A stretch of DNA of 64,000 nt from Multifurca ochricompacta (taxonomy: Eukaryota > Basidiomycota > Agaricomycetes > Russulales > Russulaceae), in assembly GCA_022496185.1 (NCBI GenBank), contig WTXG01000007.1, positions 682,001-746,000 of the forward strand. Direction: 5' to 3'. The notes below the pieces were generated by a model. That model was given only the letters and a program-made list of their open reading frames with translations. It made no database searches and was not told the origin of the DNA. The translations under genes were made by a program, and so were the position numbers. Below are positions 25,501-36,211 of this stretch, in pieces. Positions within the stretch are counted from its first letter, which is position 1. Each line of letters starts with the position of its first letter.

Positions 25501-25960
25501 TCGAGCTCCGCGACATGGTGTCCACGCACTTGGTACGCACGGACGAGTAGTTGCACCTACGCGGACTTTAGTTTCGGCAACAAGGGAGGTGTTGAAAACG
25601 CACCTTAAGGTGGTCATCAAGTTGTGCACCACCGGCCGCGTGAAGGGCAGGTGCGCCGTCGTCCGGGGTAGGAAGAAACTTAGGTGGGGGCTGGAAAGCA
25701 TGAGGACCCAAACCCTTCTCCAGGCCAGAGAAATAGGCATCCCAGGATGCATGAACGGAGGTTGGATCTTGCTTCCAGTGACGGTACATCTCCTCAGCAT
25801 AGTGGGTATTAGTACCATTTGCAAAAGGATCGTTAGGCGACGGGGAAACCGCTGGAGTGGCAAGGTCGCGGTGAAGAAGAGAGCCCTGTTTGAGGGTAAG
25901 AGGCAGCCTGGACCTGCCCGTTGCACATCGCAAACGCCTCAAAGCGTGCCTCTGCAACAT
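22534..25960 (-). CDS. KGD1: 2-oxoglutarate dehydrogenase E1, mitochondrial
   Basis: Thiamine-diphosphate-dependent E1 of the TCA-cycle 2-oxoglutarate dehydrogenase complex, in the mitochondrial matrix. Starts at 25960 ([19 protein letters not shown]), an Arg-rich amphipathic presequence. Seen: [14 protein letters not shown], the small domain, [71 protein letters not shown] (ThDP/Mg site), [96 protein letters not shown]. The C-terminus continues in small exons ([40 protein letters not shown]) to [12 protein letters not shown] at 22534. Introns cluster in the 3' third (about 22,640-23,400), with others near 25,257-25,310 and 25,557-25,604. About 1,000 residues, as expected. Confidence 0.96.
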
Positions 25961-26184
25961 GACGGAAAGGTCAAGGACGGGTTTGTGGGTGTGGGTGGTG
26001 GTGGTGAAAGGTGGGGTTGTGTGAGAATGAATGTGTGAGTGAGTGTAACCTCTGACCTTGACCAGCGCCAACCAGCGCACCATTTGAATTGACTCTCAGC
26101 CGCAAATTTCCGAGAATTCCCGAGGGGGGATGGGTAAGAACTGACTGTGCTACAGTGCTCGAGGTCGAGTGCTACTGCTACGAT

Positions 26185-28882
26185 CTACGATACTCTAATA
26201 CCAGTAAGCTTTGGAAATTCAGAAATGAATGATTTGTACACTGCCGACACCCCTCGAGCGTAGATGTTCGTCGTGTATACCTACACAAATAAATATTGTC
26301 GTCAGAAAATGTCATGCAACGTTTGCCCACGTTTTAAAAAAACTAACGAGCTCATTATAAATAATGGCTGGCGAACGCTTATCCGCCAAAAAAGAACTTG
26401 GGTGGATCTTGACGACCTACAAGGAAAAAATTAGGATTGTACGTACGTAGACAAGGCTTCAGCAGGCGTACCGACGGACCCATCACTTGCTTGTAAGAGC
26501 CATCAGGTTGCAAAAATGCTACTTGTTGGAGCAAACCCCTCAACAGGCTCCTGAGCACGGGAACCTCTTCATTTCCGCATGATAAATTGCAATCAATGCC
26601 CATCCCATCGCAAATGCCACGTAGTTGTGTTCGAATGTCTCCTGCCTCACGGAGTGCTCGTTGATTGACAAAGTTTCGCTTGCACCAGCCTTTGTACCCA
26701 CTCTTGCCCTCTGTTACGCGTACCTCGTCGTACGCACGGAACACGTTCAACATGGCCCAGTGATCGCCAGAAGGATGGCGAAATTTTGCGCGGGCTTCGT
26801 TGGCCGCGTCGCGCTGAGATGAGGAGTCGGTGAACAGAGGGGCAGACGATGACAACAACGCAAGAATGGATATAACTTCGGATGTACAGCTGTGGTTTAC
26901 AGAGGCAAGAAGTATCGCCGCGTATTGGGGCTCGAGTGGAAACATGGCAAGTGACCGCCCAAAATCCGTTAAATGGCGGGAATTATCAATAGCGTCGAGA
27001 AGCCAGAGTGTCCGCAAGGCTGATCCAACTACACTGAAAGATAAAGTGAGCCTTATTATTTATGTGAAAGAAACACACCAGACTCTTGGTCCGGTCTATC
27101 CATGAATGGCATTGCGTCTAGGTCTTGGCCAATTACCTTCAGCTGTAGAAACGCTGAGGTGAGACTACTGCGCTGTACTTCTGGCTCAGCGGACACGGCC
27201 ATGGAATTAAACGCATCCTCAGTATACAAGCGAAAGCAATAACCATGGCCGTCCCGCCCAGCACGACCTGAACGTTGCACAGCGGAAGACTTAGTAATAT
27301 CTGTCGTCAACAAGGTATCAAAGCCTGCATCGGGAGACTCAGAAAATAGTAAGGGAAAGAGTCAATGGACCTTACCACTCCCAGCTATTCTTGCGAAGTG
27401 CCTCTTTTCCTTCTGCTTCCCAGTGTCTATTACGTATCTCACTCCCGGTATCGTGATGGATGTTTCTGCTATATTAGTAGCAAGAATGCATTTGCGCGAG
27501 CTGGGTGGCGTTGGCAAGAACACCTTTGCCTGCTGCGCGTTAGGAAGTGATGCATATAGCGGACATATGACCACATCGGATACACCATGGGGCAGCTGGC
27601 TGGCATACAGGCGTAAGGAGCTCTCGAGGCTTTCAATGTCATCCTGGCCTGTATACAAACAAAGATTGAGCGTGAGTGGGAACGCGCGGAGTGGACAATC
27701 ACCTGGGAGGAATACCAGAACATCGCCCGGAGGTCTGTCTACGTGGATCTGAAAGAAAGTACGTAATGCGGCGTCGAGATAATCATTTTGGCTTGTAGAC
27801 GTATGGAAAATGGATACTGGGTGCTGACGACCTTTGACATAGAGCACGGGGGCCCTATTGAGTATTCATTAGAGAAATGTAAGCTCACGAGCTGCTGCTG
27901 GAAGGCATACTTTTCAAAGAAATTACTGAACTTCTCGGCGTCCATGGTTGCAGACATGACGATGACCTTGAGAGGATTTGCTTTGCCCTTCCCTTTGGCA
28001 GTTCTCTCATCCCGGCGGCCGTTTCGCCGAGCCAGAATCTGTTTTAGGCTTGCAAGCACAATGTCAGTCCGTAGGGTACGTTCATGCGCTTCGTCCACGA
28101 TAACAATGCCATAGCGCGTGAGCAGTGAATCGTTCATCATCTCTCGTATAAGCATCCCATCAGTAAGATATTTGATTCGCGTGCCTGGGCTTACACGCTC
28201 ATCAAAGCGCACAGAATACCCAACGAGAGTACCAAGAGGTTGCCCCTGCTCAGCGGAGACGCGAGTAGCAAGAGAGGTCGCAGCGACACGACGAGGTTGA
28301 GTAACAGCAATCTGACCATGATAAGAACCTTCTTCAAGGAGGTATTGTGGAACCTCTATATGTGAGAGTATCAACAAGGACGCGGGAAAGCTAGAAAGCT
28401 AGAATCTAGCATTGGGAACATACGAGTAGTTTTCCCTGATCCTGTTTCACCAAGAATAATGGTCACGTCATGCAGCGCGATACTGCGCATGAGTGACTCT
28501 CGACCTGGCGGTATAGGAAGGCGGGGGAGATAAGAATGGGAATCCTAGAATTGACGGATAGATGAGAGGATAGCCCACCCCGTGCGATAGGAAGTTGCTC
28601 CCTCTGTTCTTGTAGGCATCTAAAGTCTTTAGAATCCCTATTGGCAGTCGAAACCTTTTTGTCCTGAGTTCCAGTAAGCTGACTCTCTCCAAATCTCTGA
28701 CGCTTCTGGCCATGTATCGGGGGCTTAGAATTCAAAGAGTGAAGCTCATCTTCATTTTCATATTCTTCTTCAGAATCCAGCATCACTGTGGCTGGTCGCC
28801 TAGAACTGTGGCATTCTTGAAAGTTGGTTTCAGGTTGGGTGGTCGTGTGGGGAGGTCTCGAGCTCAGTGGAACGGTGAGCAT
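26185..28882 (-). CDS. DHR2: DEAH-box RNA helicase, Dhr2/DHX33-like
   Basis: Superfamily 2 RNA helicase. Yeast Dhr2 is nucleolar and needed for 18S rRNA processing. Seen in order: REQLPIARG, motif I GETGSGKTTQ, TQPRRVAATSLATRVSAE (Ia), YLTDGMLIREMMNDSLLT (Ib), DEAH, SAT, LVFLPGQDDIESL, CILATNIAETSITIPGVRYV (V), QRSGRAGRDGHGYCFRLYTE (VI), then the ratchet/HA2 and OB-fold regions (GDHWAMLNVFRAYDEV; SYKQVMG; VVKIHPSSFLADKRSPAIIY). The final exon encodes VYTTNIYARGVSAVYKSF and stops at 26185-26187. A simple ORF ends earlier (about 26,379) only because it reads through an intron. Exon-exon joins were set by motif continuity. It could instead be another DHX paralogue; the start of REQLPI and the OB-fold wording favour Dhr2. 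Confidence 0.87.
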
Positions 28883-29075
28883 TGAATAATCGTGTGGTAA
28901 AATAAATAAAATATAATATAAAATAATAATAAAATATCATTCGCGATCACGTGTACATACATGCACGCAACGCACACCACCGCCCACGCCTACGCCCCGT
29001 CCACGCCCACGCCCATCCACAAGTACTTGTCGTACTACGGGTACAGTGGCACTTCTCAACTCTTACTCGAAGACA
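28883..29075. promoter_or_regulatory. Divergent promoter DEAH helicase / Nud1-like
   Basis: 193 bp between opposed start codons, including an A/T block (28,900-28,940) and a CACGCC/CCACGCCCACGCC-rich block (28,973-29,020). The latter is repetitive, but I cannot name a factor. Confidence 0.45.
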
Positions 29076-32000
29076 ATGGCTGTATCTCAACCTGCCTGGC
29101 AAACAGATGAACTCAATGAAGAATGGCCGGATCAGCTCGACGATGGTTCCGACTCTCACACTCGCTCGATCTCCCTCACTATCCCTGTTGGCTCTCTCCG
29201 TGCCCCCATCCATAGTGCGTCTGACACAGATGGCGCTGACGCCCTTGGTACATTCTTGATTCGCCAAGATACCTCTTCCGTGCTTCCCCAGAGGACTCCC
29301 GGTCAAAGGAAAGGTTTAATCAGAGATTTTTTCAGTCCCATTCCTCTTGAGCGCATGTTCGATCCCCCTTCTCCCAAACCGTCCACCCTCTCAAGTCTTA
29401 ACCCTTCAACTTCAGGACGTAATGACTCTCCTCCCTCGTCACCTTCGTCTCCTGTGCCACCTTTGTCCGTAACTGAGGCCTCTTCCTGTATCGGTGGTCG
29501 GGCTGTCCTTATGAATCGTAGTCCTTCAAATATCGCTTCCCGCGATGGCTGGCAGCCCAATATGCATTGCCAATTCACATTCACCGTTCCAAACCCTGCG
29601 CCTTCCACCCGAAGTATATCCACCAGTTTCACGCAAGCCAACAATGCCGAGGGAGCCGTCACCCCTGCAGCCCCTCTGACAGATCCACCCCTCCGCCTTT
29701 TTCAGTTTCAATACGACACCTTCACCCGTGATCATTTATCCGCCATGGTTGATTCTATTGCCATTAATTCACCCTCTGGTAGCAACACGGGAAACTATGT
29801 GGGGAACATCTCATCACCCTTTGGTCTTCCCACTCTTTCAGAGGCCTCAGCCCCATCCAGTTCGATCGAACTACGAAGCGCGAAACGAGTCAAGCTGAGC
29901 CCTGTCTGTGACTTCACTGACCCAGTAAACTACGCCAGCTGTGACATACCGAGGCCTATTCCCAGCAAGCATCACCTCGGAGACTCCAGGTCTTCCATGG
30001 CCATCAAGAATCCAAGGGCCACCCTCTTCCCCTCCACCATCGCACATGCCACCTCTTCCATGGACCCTGACTTCAGAAGTAGCTCCTTTAGTAAAGCGGG
30101 AGTGGGAGATCCCCGTGAGTTAAGTCTCGATTGGTTCTCTCCATCCTACTAATTCGTAGAAAGCCGTATCCGCGCTCACCCCCGGTGGCGTTCACTTATT
30201 GAAAGCTAGCAAGAACGCGGTCGCAGCAGAGTCAGCAGGCACCTCAGAGAAGAAAGGTCACTCCTCTTTGGGCTATAGACAACAAGCAGAGAGCTTGATG
30301 GCTCAGCTCAAGCAAGACATGAAGAGATCTAAGCGAATCTTTTCAACAGATGCCACTGACTCGCCGCCAGTACGTCCTTCTGGTGTTGACGATGCTTACC
30401 GGTCTATTCAGCTAGCTGTTTCTCCCTCATCCCCCCGTCTCCTCTTTTCAATGCAAAGAACGGTCAACTCGCCAAGGAACCCACATCTGGTGGGTAAATC
30501 CCTAAAACTTCTGATGAAACTTACAACCTCGAGCAGGACGCCAGCATTGCCTCCTCGAATGCATCCCGTATCTACGCACGTTTTCCCGCGCCCCCTGTTC
30601 CTTTTGCCCCACCCCCACCCCCACCTCCACCTCCATGGCTACTTGACTCAACCCCGCAACCCTCTTCTGCTCTTCAAGTAGGTACTTCCCTCACCCAAAC
30701 AGCCAGGACGACGACTGCGGCCACGGCATCTGTTCCAGGGCGCCCTAATGAGGATCTCAATCGATTTGTCTCCTCCAGCACAGAGTCCGGGACTACGCTG
30801 ACGGCAGGAAGCTCTGGGTCTTTCGTGAAGCACCCGGGCCCAGCACAAATCACGCGCATTGGTCCCGAAGACGTCCCTGCCTTACCAGAAAGGGTTGGGA
30901 AAATGGTGTTTGACAAAGTCATGATGCGATGGGTCAGGGAAACTGTGACGGCAGCTCCGAGGGTCTCGGGAGGGGGCGTTGCAGGACAGGTAACCGGTTC
31001 GGAGGCAGACGCTGAGAGCGAAGATCCATTTCGCGACATCGAGAGTCTGCGCGAAGACTCTCTGGTGGGTGATGGTGCTGGAGAGCAACCACCTCCCTTG
31101 GCGGATGACAGCTACATTGACGAAGTCGGTGACGAGGAAGAAATGGAACTCACCTCTTTTTCATTCGATGGTCCTGCTCACAGCCGTGTGCGAACACCAG
31201 ACGCCGACGTTGAGGATGACACGACAGATTCGGATAACGATGATGAAGAGGTGACCGAAATCAGTGCTCTGTCCGCATCACTCTCGCTGGCAGATGCACC
31301 TGAAATTACCTTCGACCCTGATTCGAGCGATGAGGAACCCCATCATAAGCACAGCGTCCTCGCCGTCAAGGAGACGGCTGGTCCGTCCCGTGAAATCCCG
31401 CTACCTACGCCTATTCGTTCTGCAATGAAGAACACAACCGCAAGTGCCTCGGTATCACTTCTGGATCCCCTTGCTGGTAATGACCGTACTCCTGCAAGCA
31501 AGCTTGGCCACCGACGGTCTGTCAGCTTCTCGGACGGTAAACGAGAAGGTCCCATCAGAGGTCTTGGACGAGGTGCACACGCAGGCTGTAGCGACACTGA
31601 GCCGGTAACTAGGGTTTCTGTTGCGGAACTGAGCTTTGAACCGTCTGCCCGGTCGAAGCGCATCGGCCAGATGCTGGATGGTCTCGAGAGTACGAGCAAA
31701 TGACTTCCGGGATGCGCCAATATGCCTGACTGTCCCGTCATCTATAGGTATCGACGATAGTTCCCTGTTAAGACCCACCGGCTTCGCACACCTGCCAGCT
31801 GGCGGTTTCCTTCCGAACATCAATCACAATCCTGGCGCCGATAATGACTCTGACAGAGATGTCCTGACGTCGGGTATTGCACGGCGCGCGTCTTCACGAT
31901 CCCGGCACTTGACATCGTCCAAGATAACCACTTTCGGCGGGGTCGCACAGACCAGCGCAACTTTCTTAACGGAAGCGTCGTTTGGCGTTGCTCATGACAA

Positions 32001-34522
32001 GCTTGTTCAGGTCATCACTGACATACAGCCCTTTGAGCCCCACTGGGAAGAGTTGGTTTCCATTGATTTATCGAACAAGAACATTGAGAGTGTCGCAAGG
32101 TTAAAGGAATTTCTACCTCAGCTTCGCACCTTATCACTGTGGGTCGGATCTACAGCCATGATTTTGACTGACAATGCTGACGGACGGGGGGGGGGCTATA
32201 GTGATTCCAACCAGTTGGCATGGCTGAGTGGGGTTCCAACTACCGTCAGGTCGCTATCGGCTTCCTACAATTGGTTCGTACAACGATGACAGAACATGTC
32301 TTAATGGTTCTAACAGCTGTCTGACCCTGCATGCCGGCAGCTTGACGGGGGCAACCTCTTTCGGACATCTACTCAGCTTAGAAAACCTTGACATCAGTTA
32401 TAACAATGTCGAAAGCCTGAGTCGTGAGTTTTGCTGCTGTACCGCCTTATTCTAATCGAAGCCAAATGAATTTTTTACGTCCCAGAGCTGGAATCCCTTC
32501 GGCATCTTCGTGAACTACGCGCAGACGGGAATCGCATCAAATCCCTTGACGGCTTGCGGCACATGAACTGCCTAGTCAAGCTTAGTCTCCAAAGTAATCA
32601 CATTGTCAACATGGATTTCACACAAGGTTCCTGGTGCGCCTTACTCCCGTACTCTATATCTATCTATCTCTCGGGGAATCCCTTTTTGCTAACTTGCCGT
32701 TTGTTGTTTCATAATTCTATTCTATTCGATTCATAATTCATAATTCATATTCCCGTTGTCACACCACGTCACCCATTTTATTTTCTGTCACCAATCACGC
32801 CCGGTTTTCTTCCGCCGTCGTGCTCGCTCTGTCTCTGTGCTCTGTGCGTTTTGCTGCTCTGCTGCCCTTCCTGCACAGGCCAAAACTTGAAGTGCTAAAT
32901 GCGAGCCAAAATCGGATCCTGCATCTTCCCGGTCTATCTCTCCTTTCTTCATTGGTCGTCCTGAATCTAGGTGAGTGCTTGCTTAGTGTCCACCGATCGG
33001 TGATGGGATCTTTCCAACGCCGGCCTTCCCCCACGGGCTCCACACGATGCGTTCACTCTTTTTGGCTCTGGCTCTGGCTCTGGCAGACTCCGCTGCTAGC
33101 TCTTCCCAGGCGATCCCATTTCCATTTCCATTCATTTTCATTTATCGCTTTCGCAATTTTTCCCTTCCCTGCATTTACTCATCTTTTCCCGTGGTTGCTC
33201 TCCGACGCAGACAACAACTCCCTCGACGAATTCGATCCTCACGGTACCCTACCTAGATTGCGTATATTGCGTCTGAGCGCCAACCGCTTGAAATGTCTTG
33301 ATGCCAGCTATTTCCCGAGCTTGCGGATGCTTTACATCGACAATAACCAACTTACCGAGATCAAGAAGGCAAGCCGGCTCCTTAGACTCGAAAACTTGAG
33401 TCTACGCAACCAGGGAGGCAATGGCTTGTGAGTCTGACCTGGACGCTTCTGGCCATAGCCACCTCTTGACCCTATTTGACTAGATCTCTCTCGGCGCGGG
33501 ACGTACGGGATGCCAAGCGGTTATATTTGTCGGGTTAGTCCATTGATTATCCCTCAAACGGCGACATATAATGCCAATTTTGAATTGAATTGATGGCACT
33601 GTAAACAGGCAACGCTCTGCCAACGGATTTTCTTTCCGAACCATGTTACAATCTGATTTACCTTGAGATTGCCGCTTGCCGCCTGTCAAAGCTCCCGCAA
33701 AATCTCTCCGCGATTGTGCCCAATCTGCGAGTGTTGAACCTCAATTACAACTTTCTTGAAGACCTGAAACCACTGGAGGGCCTGCGTAGGCTTAACAAGC
33801 TCACGATCATCGGGTCAAGACTGAAAGGCACGAAAGGGATCATCAAAGTGTTGAGGGGATGCACCGACCTAGAAATGGTTGATTTCAGGTACGTGTTGTT
33901 TCGCTGGCTTATCGCAATCTCCCTGCAATTTTCCCCCTTGTTCCCTTTATTTGATCCTTTCTCTCCCCGTATTGGGACCCTCGATCAGATACATCACTTG
34001 CTCACTCTCATGTGTGCAGCCCCCCTTGCTATTGTTCTTCTATTGATTTGTTGGGGTACCTTTCTGCGGCTTGCTTACACTCACCTTTTTTTTTTTGGAA
34101 GGATGAACCCATGCACATTGGGGTGGTATCTGCCACTACTTGTAAAAGATGTGCCTGGGGCGCTTCAACCGTCTGAGGCTGCACACCGTGCGAGTGGGGA
34201 AACGCGCGGTCAAGGCGCTAGCAAACCCTCGGGTCCGGATTTGAGCCAGAAAGGAGAGTTCGGAACGACGACCAGGGGTGGGAACAAGGGCATCACTCGT
34301 GACGGAACAAGTGGTGTCGCGCCGACGTTGGCGTGGCACGAACTGGATGCAAAGTTCCGACGAGACCTTCCGGATGAGGCTTACATCGGCCGTCTCACGT
34401 ATCGTGGCCTAGTGATGCGGGCTTGCACGAAAGTTCGCATGTTAGACGGAGTAGCTGTTAGTCGAAAGGAGCGAGAAAAAGCTGAAAAGCTACTTGAAGG
34501 AGTCGCACGAGCCAAGGGGTGA
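29076..34522 (+). CDS. LRR scaffold of septation/mitotic exit network (Nud1/Cdc11 type)
   Basis: Likely spindle-pole-body scaffold that recruits the mitotic-exit/septation kinase cascade. ATG 29076 (MAVSQPAWQTDELNEEWPDQ) matches the family's conserved N-terminal W-x-TDEL-EEWP block. The middle is Ser/Thr/Pro-rich and disordered, with acidic patches (about 31,070-31,340) and repeated SP/TP sites. C-terminal LRRs: WEELVSIDLSNKNIESVARL, ELRADGNRIKSLDGLRHMNC, KLEVLNASQNRILHLPGLSL, LRILRLSANRLKCLDASYF, NLRVLNLNYNFLEDLKPLEG, then a cap with LDGVAVSRKEREKAEKL near the stop at 34,520-34,522. About 12 short introns, several inside LRR units. The intron near 33,890-34,105 is long and T-rich. Orthology to Nud1/Cdc11 is inferred from architecture and the N-terminal block. 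Confidence 0.82.
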
Positions 34523-35393
34523 GATGCGGGGGGAAATCGGGATTTGGGAACTTAGGATGGCCTAGCCAGACGGGAGTATCCGTACTTTCCGGTAGGATGG
34601 AGACAGAAATGCTAGCGTCGTTAGTTGCGTGAGTGTGATCTACATTGACCCATGAGCCATGAGCCATGGGACAATCTTGTTTGGCAAATCTGCATTCATA
34701 CCGTGCGCTTCCAAACGTGATGGTACCCTGACATGTGGTCATGGGTAATACTAGATATGGTCACAATGCAGGCAACGAGTTGCGAAGGGTACGGCATTAT
34801 CTAAGCGCACAACGTCGAAAAATATGATGGCAATGATTGCACTGCTTGCATATCTTGGGTAGTGATGATGATGATGATCAACGGATGAGGGGGAAGAATA
34901 CTAGCTAATACATAATGTAACAGATGGTTGTTTGGGGGAAGGGGAAATGAGCACAGGCAGACCGTGATGGTGGAGGCAAACCATTCGCGCTTGCTTCCCC
35001 TCTTTTACCACCCCCCGTCCGCCGTCTCCCTACCCCTTTCCGCAAAGGGTTATTATGACTATTGAGTGAGTGAGTGAGACCGGTGATGTAATCCCCGGAA
35101 TGTGCGCCTGCCGGATTGAACTCCGCGACGCCCAGGTGGTGGTGCCTTGATTTAATTAAGCTAAGTGTCCTCGATTTAGCAGTTATGGTTATGGAATGTT
35201 CAGAACAAGTTCTGTAAGCGAGCTCTTTCATGTAGCCAAATTTGGATGGGCTCCGCATCCCGTTCTTCTTCCTTTTCCTTCCTTCCTTGCTCCGAGTCGC
35301 AATCGCGGGGTCGCGGGTAAGGGAAACAGTCTCAGATTGCTATACGTACAGCGAACGTTTGTACCTCCATTTTGCCGCGCAAAGGTTGAAGCA

Positions 35394-35440
35394 GTAAAGT
35401 AAAGTAAAAGTAGAGCAAAGTAGAGTAAAGTAGGGTAAAC
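35394..35440 (+). repeat. GTAAA/GTAGA pentamer run
   Basis: Imperfect tandem AGTAAA, AGTAGAGCAA and AGTAGAGTAA units upstream of the homeobox gene. Confidence 0.75.
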
Positions 35441-35480
35441 CCTTCCCTTCTTACTTTGACTTGAAGTCCCTCCAACAAAC

Positions 35481-35510
35481 AAAACCGAAACCGAAACCGA
35501 AACCGAAACC
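35481..35510 (+). repeat. CCGAAA hexamer run
   Basis: Four to five near-perfect CCGAAA units. Interior to genes and too short to be telomeric. Confidence 0.8.
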
Positions 35511-35808
35511 AAAACGAAATCAAATCGCTCCGCTTCGAGCTTCGAGACGAGACGGAAAGCTCACGCCCGTGAGAAAGGTACCCGATTCGATCCCAGGCGC
35601 ATGGCTAACGAGCAAAGGAATGAGGAAGGAATGAGGAATTAAAAGAGGACAAATAATGTCCCCTCTCAAGACAGGGTAGATGAATGTAAGCGCTCAGGTT
35701 AAGGGAAGATCAGAGAGAGGCATATTAACTCATGCACTGTCCACTTGCAGGGCTGGGAAACAGCCTGAGCGCTGTACTGTTTTTATTCTTGGGCGCATCG
35801 CATTTGGT

Positions 35809-35910
35809 GAGAGAGAGAAAAAGAGAGAGAGAGAAAGAAAGAGAGAGAAAAGAGGGAAAAAAAAAAGAAAGAAGGAAAGAAAAAAAATAATAAAAAAAAG
35901 GGGGGGGAAA
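35809..35910 (+). repeat. About 100-nt homopurine tract
   Basis: Purine-only from 35,809 to 35,887, then continuing to 35,910 with just two T interruptions. GA-repeats change to A-runs and end in a G-run. Such mirror-rich purine tracts can form triplexes. Confidence 0.85.
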
Positions 35911-36211
35911 CCCAGGAAGAAGGCGGAGGTAAGTCGTTCGCGTAATTATGCCCTCGGGAAGCCGGGATCAATGGAACCTGATGATGATTCGACTTGACTT
36001 GAATCTTGTGCGGCCAGCTTTCTGGCGAGACTCTCAGTCCTTCCTCGATGGATGGTCTGGCCTTCTATGTGAGCATCGCGGCATCGCCGACTATCATCTC
36101 CGTTCCCAAGAAGCGTTGGACGCATACATATATAAATCCACTGAGTATCATCCAGTTTTGATCTGCTCGCGTTCTTGATTCTCCCTTCCTCCGCGCTTCC
36201 CTCTTGCCTCC

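Larger units (their letters stand above)
34523..36211. other. Intergenic with simple-sequence tracts
   Basis: 1.7 kb between two + strand genes: 3' UTR of the LRR gene on the left, and the promoter/leader of the homeobox gene on the right (TATA-like ACATATATAAAT at about 36,125). It carries three low-complexity tracts listed separately. No coding resemblance. Confidence 0.5.

Noticed and set aside
26379..26460. Helicase C-terminus ending at 26,379
   Set aside because: That end comes from reading through an intron. The OB-fold continues in another frame to 26,185.
35481..35510. Interstitial telomere repeat
   Set aside because: CCGAAA is not the fungal telomere repeat (CCCTAA), and the run is very short.
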